This document shows, in pieces, positions 36,314 to 46,006 of a DNA stretch of 64,000 bases (positions are counted from its first letter, which is position 1; each line of letters starts with the position of its first letter). A model generated the notes under the pieces. The model made no database searches and had not been told where the DNA came from. It saw only the letters and a program-made list of their open reading frames with translations. The position numbers were made by a program, and so were the translations under genes. This DNA comes from Micromonospora sp. WMMD1102 (GTDB taxonomy: Bacteria; Actinomycetota; Actinomycetes; Mycobacteriales; Micromonosporaceae): the NCBI RefSeq assembly GCF_029626265.1, contig NZ_JARUBN010000001.1:7133001-7197000 (forward strand), written 5' to 3'.

Positions 36314-37504
36314 TCAGGCCCAGACCTGCTGCGGCTCGGAACGGCGCTCCGCCAGACTCGGCGGCGCGTCGTACTCGCGCAGCACCGCGTACCGGCTGTC
36401 CCGCTCGACCGGGCGGAAGTCGGCCTCCCAGACCAGCTGGAGCAGCTCGTCCCGGGAGAGCGGGTCGGCCGTGCCGGACCCGCCGGTGGCCCGCTGGTCC
36501 GCCGGGGCGGCGGTCAGGTCGTCCACCCCGAAGTTGAGTGCGAGCTGCGCGACGGACGGCCCCTGCGCCGCCCAGCAGCAGCGCAGGTGCGGCACGTTGT
36601 CGAAGAGCAGCCGGGACACCGCGAAGGTCTTCAGCGACTCCGCCGGGGACGCCGACCAGGCCGAGGAGGCTGCCTCGCCGGCTGATGAGGCCGCGTCCCC
36701 TGCGGAGGAGGCCGCTTCCCCGGCCGGCCGCCCCGCTCCGGACCCGTGCGCCGGCCCCGCCGGCTCGGGGAAGCGCAGCGGCAGGAAGCTGGTGAAGCCG
36801 CCGGTCTCGTCCTGCAACTCGCGCAGCCGCAGTACGTGGTCGACCCGGTGCCGGGGCTCCTCGCCGCGACCGAAGCGCATCGTCGCCGGGATGCCGAGCC
36901 CGCGGGCCTGGGCGAGCCGGTGGATCCGGGACCAGTCCGCCCACGAGCAGTCGTCGACGCCGAGCCGGCGGCGGGCCTCCGGGTCGAAGATCTCCGCCCC
37001 GCCACCGGTCAGCGACACCAGTCCGGCCGCGACGAGTTCGTCGAGCAGTTCTCCGGCCGGCAGCCCGGTGGTCTGCTCCAGCCGGCACAGTTCGGTGACT
37101 GCGAACCCGGTCAGCCGTACGCCGGGCAGCGCCGCCGCCAGCGCGCGCAGCAGCTCCGGGTAGTGCCGCCAGGGCAGCGCGGGATGCACCGGGGCGACCA
37201 GCTCCAACTCGGTGACGCCGTCGACGGCCAGGCCGGTGGCGCGACGCACGGCCTCGTCCCGTTCCCGCTCCCCGGTGGCGTCCTGATCCGGTCGGCTGGG
37301 CGCATCGGGGTCGGTCGGTCGCAGTTGCCGGTTCCCGACGAACAGCACCCGCTCGGCACCCGCCGACCCGGTACGCCGGTGGTGCGCCAGCCGGCCGAGC
37401 CAGACCAGGTCGTCGCTGGCGTACAGCGCCTCGCCGTCGGCACGGTCGAGCCGCACCCCGGCATAGACCTTCTCTTCCAGCTCACGCTTGCGTCCGGCGT
37501 CCAT
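36314..37504 (-). CDS. MqnE-like protein lacking the radical-SAM cluster (possible pseudoenzyme)
   Basis: 396 aa, clearly homologous over its length to aminofutalosine synthase MqnE: MDAGRKRELEEKV at the start, SLTGGGAEIF (165-173), EEPRHRVDHVLRLRELQDETGGF (215-237) and LKTFAVSRLLFDNVPH. In true MqnE the segment after NRHL contains CxxxCxxC for the [4Fe-4S] cluster; here residues 57-75 read GNRQLRPTDPDAPSRPDQD with no cysteine, and the following NGLHP-type motif is APVHP. The other reading frames contain no such motif, so a simple frameshift is not the cause. A degenerate acidic/Ser repeat (AGEAASS, residues 261-290) replaces a conserved loop. Catalysis as a radical enzyme looks impossible. 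Confidence 0.85.
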   Translation of the reverse strand: MDAGRKRELEEKVYAGVRLDRADGEALYASDDLVWLGRLAHHRRTGSAGAERVLFVGNRQLRPTDPDAPSRPDQDATGERERDEAVRRATGLAVDGVTELELVAPVHPALPWRHYPELLRALAAALPGVRLTGFAVTELCRLEQTTGLPAGELLDELVAAGLVSLTGGGAEIFDPEARRRLGVDDCSWADWSRIHRLAQARGLGIPATMRFGRGEEPRHRVDHVLRLRELQDETGGFTSFLPLRFPEPAGPAHGSGAGRPAGEAASSAGDAASSAGEAASSAWSASPAESLKTFAVSRLLFDNVPHLRCCWAAQGPSVAQLALNFGVDDLTAAPADQRATGGSGTADPLSRDELLQLVWEADFRPVERDSRYAVLREYDAPPSLAERRSEPQQVWA

Positions 37505-37685
37505 CGCAGCACGTCCCTCCAGGCACGATCGGCATGACGAGCCTACGTGGACCGCCTGTGCCACCGGCCGGAGCGGTCGGCCGCAGCGACGTGCTTCACC
37601 CGTTCCCAGCTACTCTTAACCGGCTTCTCAGCGTCTCGTTACCCGGCCACGGATCGACATCCCCGACGCATTGAGGTAAGACAAA

Positions 37686-39266
37686 GTGGGACGCGACACA
37701 CCACCGATGGCGATACCACAGCCGCGCCGTGCGCTGCTGTGCAGGGACGGGAGCGGCATGGCCAGCAGCAGGCGCGGACGACCGGACCGGACCGTATACC
37801 CGTTTTCGCCGGTCCTACGCCCACTGCTCTGGTCGGCCCTGGTCGGCGCGATCGTCGCGGGTGCGATGGCCACCCCGGTCTACGCCGACCCGCCGCTGCC
37901 GAACACGGTTCCCGACGCCGGGGTACGCCCACAGCCGGTCGGGGCACCCCCCAACGTGCCCACCACCACCGGCGCGCCGACGACGTCCTACCCGCTGCCG
38001 CCGAGCGTGAACGGCCCGTTGGCGAGCCAGATCATGTCGCTCGAGGTCGAGGTGGCCCAACTCGGCGACCAACTGCTGCAACTGCGGCAGGAACGGGACA
38101 CGGCCACCACCGAGCTGACCAGCGCCGACGGCGTACGCCAGCAGGCCCGGCTGGCGTTGGCCAACGCGCGTACGGCGGCCGACAACGCGGCGGCGGGCGC
38201 GCTGAAGGACGCGGCCGGGCTGCCACCCGGTGCGTTCGGTTCCGACCTGCACGGCCTGGACCTGCTCAGCCGGATCGAGCGCGGCGAGGAACGCACCGGC
38301 GACAGCGAACTGGCCGCCGGTGAGGTGGCCCGGGCACAGCAGGCCGAACAGCAGGCGGAGGCGGCGTACCAGGCGGCGTCCGCCAGCTACCAGCAGAAAA
38401 TCGCCACCTTCACCGAGACGGAGACGCGGTACAAGACCCGCTCCGCCGCCCTGGTGAAGCTCAAGCGGGACAACGCCGAGCAGCTCAAGGCGATCGAGCG
38501 CGCCCGGGAGGCCGCCGAACAGCGCATCGGCGAGACGATCGGCAGCGACAGCGTCGCCGGGATGGTCGCGCACCCCAAGGCGCGCGCCGCCATGCGTTAC
38601 GCACTCGCCCAGCGGGGCGACCCGTACCTGTGGGGTGCCGAGGGTCCGAACCGGTTCGACTGCTCGGGCCTGATGCTCGCCTCCTACCTGTCGGTGGGCA
38701 AGCGGATCCCCCGGGTCTCCCGCGACCAGTACAACGGGACCCGCAACCAGAGCGTGGCCCGGGAGGCGCTGCTCCCCGGCGACCTGGTCTTCTTCGCCTC
38801 GGGCAGCAGCTGGACCACCATCCACCACGTCGGCATGTACATCGGCGGCGGCAAGATGGTGCACGCGCCGACCACCGGCGACGTGGTCAAGGTCTCCACC
38901 GTCTGGTGGTCGCGCTTCTACGCCGCGACCAGGATCTTCCCGGCCGTGCCGGCCCCGAACGCGACCACGCCGCCACCCACCACCCGGCCGCCGACGACCC
39001 CGCCGCCGACCACCAAGCCGCCGACGACCCCGCCGCCGACCAGCAAGCCGCCGACGGCTCCGCCCACGACTCCGCCGGCAACACCGCCCACCACGCCGAC
39101 CCCGCCGGCCACTCCGCCGGTGACACCGGCGCCCAACCCGGATCCGCCGGAGACCACTCGGCCGCAGTCACCACCGGTCACCACCTCGGCCGCCGAGCCG
39201 AGCGGCGGTACGCCCAGCGCCAGTCGGTCGACCCCGGCTGCGGACGGTAGCCCCAGCGGCGACTGA
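37686..39266 (+). CDS. secreted NlpC/P60 peptidoglycan endopeptidase
   Basis: 526 aa from GTG 37686 (GAGGT upstream). A signal/anchor helix (LRPLLWSALVGAIVAGAMATPVYA) is followed by a long coiled coil (SLEVEVAQLGDQLLQLRQERDTATTEL ... AERAREAAEQR), as in RipA-type enzymes, then the NlpC/P60 domain: Cys in FDCSGLMLASY, His in IHHVGMYIG, third residue in MVHAP. A Thr/Pro-rich tail of about 110 residues ends the protein. Cleaves stem peptides for daughter-cell separation or sporulation. No ydaO-type riboswitch is visible in the 120-bp leader. Confidence 0.9.
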   Translation: MGRDTPPMAIPQPRRALLCRDGSGMASSRRGRPDRTVYPFSPVLRPLLWSALVGAIVAGAMATPVYADPPLPNTVPDAGVRPQPVGAPPNVPTTTGAPTTSYPLPPSVNGPLASQIMSLEVEVAQLGDQLLQLRQERDTATTELTSADGVRQQARLALANARTAADNAAAGALKDAAGLPPGAFGSDLHGLDLLSRIERGEERTGDSELAAGEVARAQQAEQQAEAAYQAASASYQQKIATFTETETRYKTRSAALVKLKRDNAEQLKAIERAREAAEQRIGETIGSDSVAGMVAHPKARAAMRYALAQRGDPYLWGAEGPNRFDCSGLMLASYLSVGKRIPRVSRDQYNGTRNQSVAREALLPGDLVFFASGSSWTTIHHVGMYIGGGKMVHAPTTGDVVKVSTVWWSRFYAATRIFPAVPAPNATTPPPTTRPPTTPPPTTKPPTTPPPTSKPPTAPPTTPPATPPTTPTPPATPPVTPAPNPDPPETTRPQSPPVTTSAAEPSGGTPSASRSTPAADGSPSGD

Positions 39267-39375
39267 CCGTACCGATCACCCGCCAACTGTCCGGGCGTGC
39301 TGAGATATGGCACGGTGAGGGTTGACGTACTTCCGACCCGGCGTACCGGCCCGGGTGTGGGCGCGGGAGGCAACA

Positions 39376-41994
39376 ATGGACGAATCGCAGGTCAGACCGG
39401 CTGTCGGGGAGGCATCCCCGGACACTGACGGTCGGGCTGTGGCCTCCCGGTCCGATCGGGACGACACGGCGGGGGACGACGCGACGCCAAAGGACACGGC
39501 GGCCCGGAAGGACGCGACGCCGGACACGGCGGAGGCGGACACGGCCGGAGTCGACACGGCGGACGCGGACGAACTGTCGCCGTTGCCGCCGCCACCGCCG
39601 GTCGGCACCCCGCTGCCGGAATCCGCCGACGCCGAGGCACTCCCGGAGGCGTACCAGCCACCTCCCCCGCCCACGGCCGGAGCGCTCTGGGCGGACGTAC
39701 CGGAGGATCCACCGGCCCAGGCGCCGGCAGTCCCGACCGATCCCGTCGGTCCCCCAGAGCCCTCCCCGGTCGCGGAGCCCAGCGATTCCGTTCCCGGGAG
39801 TGGCGAGCCGACGGCGGAGGTTACCGAACCGCGCCAGGAAGCCGCCGAGTCGGGACCGGGACCGGAGACCGCCGAGCCTGGTGGGGATGCCGAACCGGAG
39901 CCGGGCACGGAACCGTCCGACCACGCCGACGTCGACACCGAGCCGGACGCCGAGGCCGCCGTCAACGCCGAGTCGGACGCCGCCATCAACGTCGAGTCGG
40001 ACGTCGACGCCGCGAGCGCCGGGTCAGAGGCTGGAGCCGACGCCACCGACGATGCCGTCGACGCCACCGAGGATGCCGACGCGCGGCCGGTCCGGGCCAC
40101 GGCGAGCGTGCCGTCGGCGCAGCCGGAATCGGCCTCTCCATCGGATACCCCGGGCGAGGCGGCGGTGGCTTCGTCGGCGGACTCGCCGTTACGGGGCCGC
40201 GCGGTGAGTACGGCGGCCACCACCCCCACCGCGGCGGAAATCGCCGCTATGCCCGCCGCCTCCTCGGGCAGCCGTACCTATCGGGCCGGTGAACTGACCG
40301 CGCCCGCCACCTCACCGGCTTCCGGGTCCCCCGCTGCGGCTCCCTCGGCATCTCCCGGCACAGCCTCCACGGCATCTCCCGGCACAGCCTCCACGGCATC
40401 TCCCGGCACAGCCACGTCGGCACCGGACACCGCAGCCGCCGCCTCGGCACCGCCGGTGGTGCGGCCGGCACCGCCGGGAACTCCGGTACCGCCGCTGCAA
40501 CGGCGGCGTCCGAAGACTCCGGCAGTCGACTCGCCGTGGTCGGCGTTCGCCAACGCCGTCAAGTCCCCGTCCGGTCCGTCGAGTGGATCAGCCGAGGTGG
40601 TGCCGCCTGGCGCGGCATCCCACTCACCCGCCGGCTCGGCAACCGTGCCGCCGGCCGCCACCGGAGGGTCCGGGGCGGATCCGGCCGCGTCGGCAGGTCA
40701 GCCTCGGGAGCGACCCGAGGCCGTGCAATTCACGACTCTGCCCGGTGCCGGGCAACCAACCCCGCCGGCCGCCCCCGGGCAGTCGTCCGAGGACGCCGGC
40801 GGCCGTGCCGGCGGTACGCCGTCGTACACGGTGCCGCCGCAGCGTCGCGCTCCGCGTGGCAGTGCCGGGGCAACCCGGGCCAGTGCGGCGGTGCCGGGCC
40901 TGTCTCCGGTACTGCCGGCCGAGGTCGCCGCCGCGGCCTCGGTACCGGGGGTGGCGAAGGTCTACCGCAGCACCGAGCCGGATCCGGCCAGCCCGCCTGC
41001 ACCGGCAGGTCCCCCGGAGCCGGCCGGACCGCCCGAGCCGGCGCAACCGCCGACACCACCGGCACCCGAGCCGCCGGAGCCGGGCCCCACGCCCACGCCG
41101 TTCCCCACACCCGCGCCGCCCGGACCGGAACCGGTCCCGCCGGTCCCCTCGCCGTACCCGCCGACGCCTCCCCGGCCCGCCCCGGCCCCCGGCCCGAGCC
41201 CCGTACCACCCGGCCCGAGCCCAATGCCACCGGGTCCGACGCCGTACCCGCCGATCCCACCCGGGCCGGTGGGACCGGTGCCGTACCCGACCACGTCGGC
41301 GGCGGCTTCGGTGGGGTACCCGGCGACGCCGGTTTCCGGCGGACCGGGCTCCCGACCGGCGGCCTCCGAGCCACCGCCTCCGCTGGTGGTGCCGGCGCCC
41401 GCCCTGCCGAGCTGGCCTCCACCGACCAACCCGATGTCGTCGGCCAACGCCGTCGGCGGCGGCGGTACGCCGGGCTACTCGCTGCCCACCGCCGACCCCG
41501 GCCCGGCCGTCGCCGCCGACCCGGCCGGGCGGATCCCGACCGGTAGCCGCCCGCCGGGCACCGGCCCGACCTCGTCGAACGTCCCGGGCATCGGCCTGAC
41601 CGGGCCGAACCTGCCGGGCATCGGGCCAGCCTCGCCGAACCTGCCGGGCGTCGGGCCGACCGCGCCGCACTCCCCGGGCTACCGGGACTGGGCCCGGGAC
41701 CAACGGGTGGAGACCGGCGGCGCCGCAACGGACCAGCGGGGCACCGTGTACGGCGGTCCCGAGGGCCACGTCACCGTCTCGATGCCCGTGAACGCGGTGG
41801 AGAACTCGGGCTCGCTGACCGGGCACATCCTGGCCCAGGGCTGGACGGACACCCCCGCGCAGAAGACGGACAACGCCAAGGTGGTGCTGGTACTGCTGGT
41901 CGGGCTCGGCATCCTGGTCGCCATCGGACTGCTGGTGGTGCTCATGCTCGGGGACGCGTTCAACAATCTCTTCGACGGACTGTTGAGCGGCTGA
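39376..41994 (+). CDS. very long Pro/Ala/Glu-rich protein with one C-terminal membrane helix
   Basis: 872 aa from ATG 39376 (GGGAGG upstream). No recognisable domain in the first ~780 residues: acidic, then Pro/Ala/Ser/Thr-rich, including tandem TASPGTAS units (about 40340-40410) and long PPAPxGPPEP runs. The last ~75 residues are ordered: HVTVSMPVNAVENSGSLTGHILAQGW, then a single membrane helix (VVLVLLVGLGILVAIGLLVVLML). This tail-anchored layout is like intrinsically disordered, extracytoplasmic or cytoplasmic tether proteins. It follows the NlpC/P60 gene. Codon usage is host-like, so it is not an annotation artefact. Confidence 0.65.
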   Translation: MDESQVRPAVGEASPDTDGRAVASRSDRDDTAGDDATPKDTAARKDATPDTAEADTAGVDTADADELSPLPPPPPVGTPLPESADAEALPEAYQPPPPPTAGALWADVPEDPPAQAPAVPTDPVGPPEPSPVAEPSDSVPGSGEPTAEVTEPRQEAAESGPGPETAEPGGDAEPEPGTEPSDHADVDTEPDAEAAVNAESDAAINVESDVDAASAGSEAGADATDDAVDATEDADARPVRATASVPSAQPESASPSDTPGEAAVASSADSPLRGRAVSTAATTPTAAEIAAMPAASSGSRTYRAGELTAPATSPASGSPAAAPSASPGTASTASPGTASTASPGTATSAPDTAAAASAPPVVRPAPPGTPVPPLQRRRPKTPAVDSPWSAFANAVKSPSGPSSGSAEVVPPGAASHSPAGSATVPPAATGGSGADPAASAGQPRERPEAVQFTTLPGAGQPTPPAAPGQSSEDAGGRAGGTPSYTVPPQRRAPRGSAGATRASAAVPGLSPVLPAEVAAAASVPGVAKVYRSTEPDPASPPAPAGPPEPAGPPEPAQPPTPPAPEPPEPGPTPTPFPTPAPPGPEPVPPVPSPYPPTPPRPAPAPGPSPVPPGPSPMPPGPTPYPPIPPGPVGPVPYPTTSAAASVGYPATPVSGGPGSRPAASEPPPPLVVPAPALPSWPPPTNPMSSANAVGGGGTPGYSLPTADPGPAVAADPAGRIPTGSRPPGTGPTSSNVPGIGLTGPNLPGIGPASPNLPGVGPTAPHSPGYRDWARDQRVETGGAATDQRGTVYGGPEGHVTVSMPVNAVENSGSLTGHILAQGWTDTPAQKTDNAKVVLVLLVGLGILVAIGLLVVLMLGDAFNNLFDGLLSG

Positions 41995-42133
41995 CGGCTC
42001 CGGCTGGCGGGCCCGCCGGGCAGGTGAGCCGAGGGGACCGGCCGCAATCGTGAGTGGTGAGCCTGCCCACTGGCAAGCGCGCCGAGGTGACGGTGTCGTC
42101 CGGTCCCCGTACACTTGGTTGGATTGTTGACCT

Positions 42134-42150
42134 GGCGCGTGCCACGCGCC
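42134..42150. promoter_or_regulatory. 17-bp palindrome in the leader of the DEAD-box gene
   Basis: GGCGCGTG-C-CACGCGCC, perfect around one central base, located 84 bp upstream of the TTG start and just after TTGACC (42127-42132). A regulator site is possible; the very short loop argues against an RNA hairpin. Confidence 0.3.
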
Positions 42151-42233
42151 TCTGGGCGATCTTGCGGGCGATTCAGCAGCGACCTCAGTCGCGGCGGGCC
42201 ATCGCGAAGATGCGCCCCGCTTGAGAGGTATCC

Positions 42234-44093
42234 TTGACAACCTTTGCTGATTCCAGCATGTTTCCGTCCGTGTTCGACGCACAATCTGTTCCCGCCGGAG
42301 CCTCCGGGCCCGAGCCCGACGGGCGAGCCGTCCCGGTCGTGCCCGCCGGGGACACCCCCGTTCCCGCGCCGACCAACTCGACGCCGCCGGTGACTGGCAC
42401 GCCGGCCGACGAGGCACCGGCCGACTCGGCACTGGCTGAGTCGGCAGCGGCCGATGTGGTGGGGCCAGCCGATGTGGTGGGGCCAGCCGATGTGGTCGTG
42501 CCAGCCGATTTCGGCGCCCTCGGACTGCCCCGGCAGCTCGTGCGGGCGCTGAGCCGGGAGGGCATCGACACCCCGTTCGAGATCCAGCGGGCCACCGTCC
42601 CGGACGCGCTCGCCGGACGGGACGTACTCGGCCGGGGGCAGACCGGCTCCGGCAAGACACTGGCGTTCGGGCTGCCCGTACTGGCCCGGATGGCGGCCGG
42701 TCCGAAAGCCCGGGCACACCACCCCAGGGCACTGATCCTGGTGCCGACCCGGGAACTCGCGATGCAGGTGAACGACGCGCTGATGCCGCTCGGCCGGGCC
42801 GTCGGAGTGTTCCTCAAGACCGCCGTCGGCGGCGTGCCGTACGACCGTCAGATCGACTCGCTGCGTCGTGGTGTGGAGATCGTGGTGGCCACTCCGGGGC
42901 GGCTGGCCGACCTGATCGAGCGGGGTGTCTGCCGCCTCGACGACATCGAGGTCACCGTACTCGACGAGGCCGACCAGATGGCCGACATGGGTTTCCTGCC
43001 GGACGTCACCGAACTGCTCGCCAAGACCCCGGCGGATGCGCAGCGGCTGCTCTTCTCCGCCACCCTGGACAACGACGTCGACGCGCTCGTCAGGCGTTTC
43101 ATGACCGATCCGGTCACCCATTCGACGGCACCGCCGACCGCCGCGGTCTCCACGATGGACCATCACATGCTGCTGATCCCGCCGCACGACAAGTTCGCGG
43201 TGGCGGCCTCGATCGCGGCCAGGCAGGGCCGGACCATGATGTTCGCCCGGACCCAGATGGGCGTCGACCGGCTGGTCGAGCAGCTGGCCTCGGTCGGCGT
43301 CCGGGCCGGCGCGCTGCACGGCGGCAAGACGCAGCGGGTACGTACCCGCACCCTTGCCGAGTTCAAGGAGGGTCGGACGAACGTGCTGGTCGCCACCGAC
43401 GTGGCGGCCCGGGGCATCCACGTCGACGGAGTCTCCCTGGTGGTGCACGTGGATCCGCCGAAGGACCCGAAGGACTACCTGCACCGGGCCGGCCGGACGG
43501 CGCGGGCCGGTGAGTCGGGTGCGGTCGCCACCCTGGTACTGCCGAAGCAGCGCCGTTCCACCCTGGCCATGTTGCAGAAGGCCGGTGTCGAGCCGGCGCA
43601 GACCCGGGTACGCTCCGGCGACGCCGCGCTGGCCGAGGTGACGGGTGCCCGGGAGCCGAGTGGCGTACCTGTGGTCGAGGAGCCTCCGGCACCCCGCCGG
43701 ACCGCCAGTACCCGCCCGGACCGGCCGCGTTCCGACCGCCGCCAGGGTGGCCGCTTCGACGGCGAGCGCCGTTACGGCGACCGCGACCGCGCCCAGGGCG
43801 AGCGCCGCTACGGTGACCGCGCCCCGGGCGAGGGCCGCTACGGCGACCGCCGGTTCGGTGACGGCGGCGGTACGCCCCAGCGTGGCCGTGCCGACCGGGG
43901 CGGCGAGTGGCGTTCCGGCGGGCGGCACGGGGGTTTCCGGCACGAGGCCCGGTCCCCCGGCGACCGGCCGGTCTGGGACCGTTCCCGGGACGAGCGTCCG
44001 CGCGACGACCGGACCGGCGGGGACCGGCCGGACGACCGGCGGGGCCGCCGTGACCACCGGTTCGACGGGCGGCGCCCGACACCGATCCACTGA
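42234..44093 (+). CDS. DEAD-box RNA helicase
   Basis: 619 aa. Q-motif region (FGALGLPRQLVRALSREGIDTPFEIQRATVPDAL), motif I GQTGSGKT, motif Ia PTRELAMQV, motif II DEAD in VLDEADQMADMGF, motif III SAT, and motif VI HRAGRTARAG. The ~85-residue N-terminal extension contains a triple ADVVGP repeat. The C-terminal ~130 residues are Arg/Gly/Asp/Tyr-rich (GERRYGDRAPGEGRYGD), typical RNA-binding tails. Probably unwinds structured RNA at low temperature or in ribosome assembly. Start is TTG 42234 (GAGAGG five bases before); ATG 42258 is an alternative. Confidence 0.9.
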   Translation: MTTFADSSMFPSVFDAQSVPAGASGPEPDGRAVPVVPAGDTPVPAPTNSTPPVTGTPADEAPADSALAESAAADVVGPADVVGPADVVVPADFGALGLPRQLVRALSREGIDTPFEIQRATVPDALAGRDVLGRGQTGSGKTLAFGLPVLARMAAGPKARAHHPRALILVPTRELAMQVNDALMPLGRAVGVFLKTAVGGVPYDRQIDSLRRGVEIVVATPGRLADLIERGVCRLDDIEVTVLDEADQMADMGFLPDVTELLAKTPADAQRLLFSATLDNDVDALVRRFMTDPVTHSTAPPTAAVSTMDHHMLLIPPHDKFAVAASIAARQGRTMMFARTQMGVDRLVEQLASVGVRAGALHGGKTQRVRTRTLAEFKEGRTNVLVATDVAARGIHVDGVSLVVHVDPPKDPKDYLHRAGRTARAGESGAVATLVLPKQRRSTLAMLQKAGVEPAQTRVRSGDAALAEVTGAREPSGVPVVEEPPAPRRTASTRPDRPRSDRRQGGRFDGERRYGDRDRAQGERRYGDRAPGEGRYGDRRFGDGGGTPQRGRADRGGEWRSGGRHGGFRHEARSPGDRPVWDRSRDERPRDDRTGGDRPDDRRGRRDHRFDGRRPTPIH

Positions 44094-44115
44094 CCGCTGA
44101 CCTCCTGCCGACCCC

Positions 44116-44153
44116 GCTGACCCGGGCCGCCCGATCGGGCGGCCCGGGTCAGC
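44116..44153. terminator. perfect 38-bp palindrome, terminator
   Basis: A 19-base arm GCTGACCCGGGCCGCCCGA is followed directly by its exact reverse complement. It lies 23 bp after the DEAD-box stop. No T-run, which is usual for GC-rich actinobacteria. Confidence 0.7.
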
Positions 44154-44230
44154 GTCGCGGTCGGGTGTTCCGGTGTCGGCGTCGCGGTTGCGCGTTCCGG
44201 CGCTGCTGTCGGACGGCGGCGGTAACGTCC

Positions 44231-44857
44231 ATGGACATGTCGAGCATGCCGAAGACGCTGTTCTGGAGCCGCACCGACGTGCCCGGTGCCGATCACGCGT
44301 TCGCCGCCGAACGCCGTGGGCTGGCCGCCCGGGGCACCGCGCTCGCCGTCGACCCGATCGCCTTCACCTGCCGCTACGAGGTGCACACCGACGAGCGCTG
44401 GGCGGCGGAGCGGCTGGAGGTGAGCTGCGAGGGAGCCGGCTGGCTGCGCACGCTGCGGCTGGAGCGGGCCGCCGGCCGCTGGCGGGCGAGCACCGCCGAG
44501 CAGGGTGACCTGGACGCGGCGCTGATCGCCGCCGGTCGGCCGGGTGCCGGGCTGCCCGGCACCGAGGAGCCGGAGCGGCTGGCCCAGGCGGTCGACGTCG
44601 ACCTGGGCGGCTCGCCGCTGTTCAACACCCTTCCGGTACGCCGCCTCGGGCTGCGCGACGCCGCCCCGGGTACGTCGCACCGGATCGTCGCGGTCTGGGT
44701 GCTGGTGCCCAGCCTCCAGGTGCTGCCGATCGAGCAGACCTACACCGTGCTGGAGGGCGGGGGCGTGCGCTTCGCCAGCGAGGGGTTCAGTGCGGACCTG
44801 ACTCTCGACGCCGACGGCTACGTCCTGCACTATCCGGGACTGGCCGACCGGCGCTGA
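44231..44857 (+). CDS. putative glycolipid-binding domain protein (DUF1089-like)
   Basis: 208 aa: TLFWSRTDVPGADHAFAAERRGLAARGTALAVDPIAFTCRYEVHTDERWAAERLEVSCEG and PLFNTLPVRRLGL, VWVLVPSLQVLPIEQTYT, YVLHYPGLADR match the putative glycolipid-binding family. No catalytic motif is known. ATG at 44231 is chosen, but ATGs at 44237 and 44246 are in frame and equally possible. It stands alone between a terminator and convergent Cds1. Confidence 0.75.
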   Translation: MDMSSMPKTLFWSRTDVPGADHAFAAERRGLAARGTALAVDPIAFTCRYEVHTDERWAAERLEVSCEGAGWLRTLRLERAAGRWRASTAEQGDLDAALIAAGRPGAGLPGTEEPERLAQAVDVDLGGSPLFNTLPVRRLGLRDAAPGTSHRIVAVWVLVPSLQVLPIEQTYTVLEGGGVRFASEGFSADLTLDADGYVLHYPGLADRR

Positions 44858-44907
44858 CCCACGTCGACCGACCCTCGCCAGCGCCCAGCACCTACCCGCG
44901 TTGGCGC

Positions 44908-45999
44908 TCAGCCGGGCCACTCGCCGCTGACGAGGAAACGCTCGACCGTGGACCGGTACGGCGCCAGGTCGAGGCCCCGGCCGGCCACCCACTCGTCGGA
45001 ATAGTAGGTGTCGGTGTAGCGCTCGCCGCCGTCGCAGAGCAGCGTCACCACGGACCCGGTCCGCCCGGCCGCCCGCATCTGCGCGATCAGGCCGAACGCG
45101 CCCCACAGGTTGGTGCCGGTGGACCCGCCGACCCGCCGGCCGAGCACCTTCGACGTGACGCGCATGGCGGCCAGCGAGGCCGCGTCCGGCACCCGGATCA
45201 TCCGGTCGACGACGCTCGGCTGGAAGGACGCCTCGACCCGGGGCCGGCCGATCCCCTCGATCCGGGATCCGGCGTCGACGGTGCGGGACCAGTCGGCCGA
45301 GGTCCACGCGGAATAGAACGCCGAGTTCTCCGGGTCGACCACGCAGAGCCGGCTGGCCAGTCGCCGGTAGCGGAGGTACCGGCCGATGGTCGCGCTGGTG
45401 CCGCCGGTGCCGGCCCCGACGACGATCCAGTCCGGAACGGGGTGCCGTTCCAGGGCCAGCTGAGCGTAGATCGACTCGGCGATGTTGTTGTTGCCACGCC
45501 AGTCGGTGGCGCGTTCGGCGTACGTGAACTGGTCCATGAAGTGCCCGCCCAGGTCCTCGGCGAGCCAGCGGGCCTCGACCACGACGGCGGCCGGATCGTC
45601 GACCAGATGGCACTTTCCGCCCTGGAACTCGATGAGTGCGATCTTCTCCGGCGAGGTGGCGGCCGGCATCACGGCGATGAACTCCACCCCGAGCATCCGG
45701 GCGAAATACGCTTCGGAGACCGCGGTCGAGCCCGACGAGGCCTCCACAATGGTGGTACGCGGTCCGATCCAGCCGTTGCAGAGTCCGTAGAGGAACAGCG
45801 AGCGGGCCAGCCGGTGCTTCAACGACCCGGTCGGGTGCACCGACTCGTCCTTCAGATAGAGGTCGATCCCCCACTCACGGGGCAGCGGGAAGCAGAGCAG
45901 ATGGGTGTCGGCGGATCGGTTCGCGTCCGCCTCCACCGCCGCGATCGCCTCGGTCACCCAGGCGCGTTCGGCGTCGTCGCACCGGTCGAGTTGTTCCAT
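44908..45999 (-). CDS. cds1: PLP-dependent L-cysteine desulfhydrase Cds1-like
   Basis: 363 aa of the cysteine-synthase superfamily. PLP lysine in [19 protein letters not shown], phosphate-binding [14 protein letters not shown], substrate-loop [12 protein letters not shown]. Overall it matches mycobacterial Cds1, which degrades L-cysteine to pyruvate, ammonia and H2S; the match is from memory of Rv3684. Downstream of an Lrp/AsnC regulator on the same strand, 39 bp away, so likely controlled by it. A TACGTT -10 element 7 nt before the ATG suggests also a leaderless promoter of its own. Confidence 0.85.
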   Translation of the reverse strand: MEQLDRCDDAERAWVTEAIAAVEADANRSADTHLLCFPLPREWGIDLYLKDESVHPTGSLKHRLARSLFLYGLCNGWIGPRTTIVEASSGSTAVSEAYFARMLGVEFIAVMPAATSPEKIALIEFQGGKCHLVDDPAAVVVEARWLAEDLGGHFMDQFTYAERATDWRGNNNIAESIYAQLALERHPVPDWIVVGAGTGGTSATIGRYLRYRRLASRLCVVDPENSAFYSAWTSADWSRTVDAGSRIEGIGRPRVEASFQPSVVDRMIRVPDAASLAAMRVTSKVLGRRVGGSTGTNLWGAFGLIAQMRAAGRTGSVVTLLCDGGERYTDTYYSDEWVAGRGLDLAPYRSTVERFLVSGEWPG

Positions 46000-46006
46000 G
46001 ACCAGG

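Noticed and set aside
37280..37345. Frameshift hiding the MqnE cysteine motif
   Set aside because: The two other frames in this orientation were read by eye; no CxxxCxxC appears and homology continues in the same frame on both sides.
37565..37685. c-di-AMP (ydaO) riboswitch before the NlpC/P60 gene
   Set aside because: Such riboswitches are frequent before these genes, but the leader is only about 120 bases and the conserved core is not visible.
42006..42017. GGCGGGCCCGCC palindrome as terminator after the 872-residue gene
   Set aside because: Short and without loop in RNA; too weak to claim.
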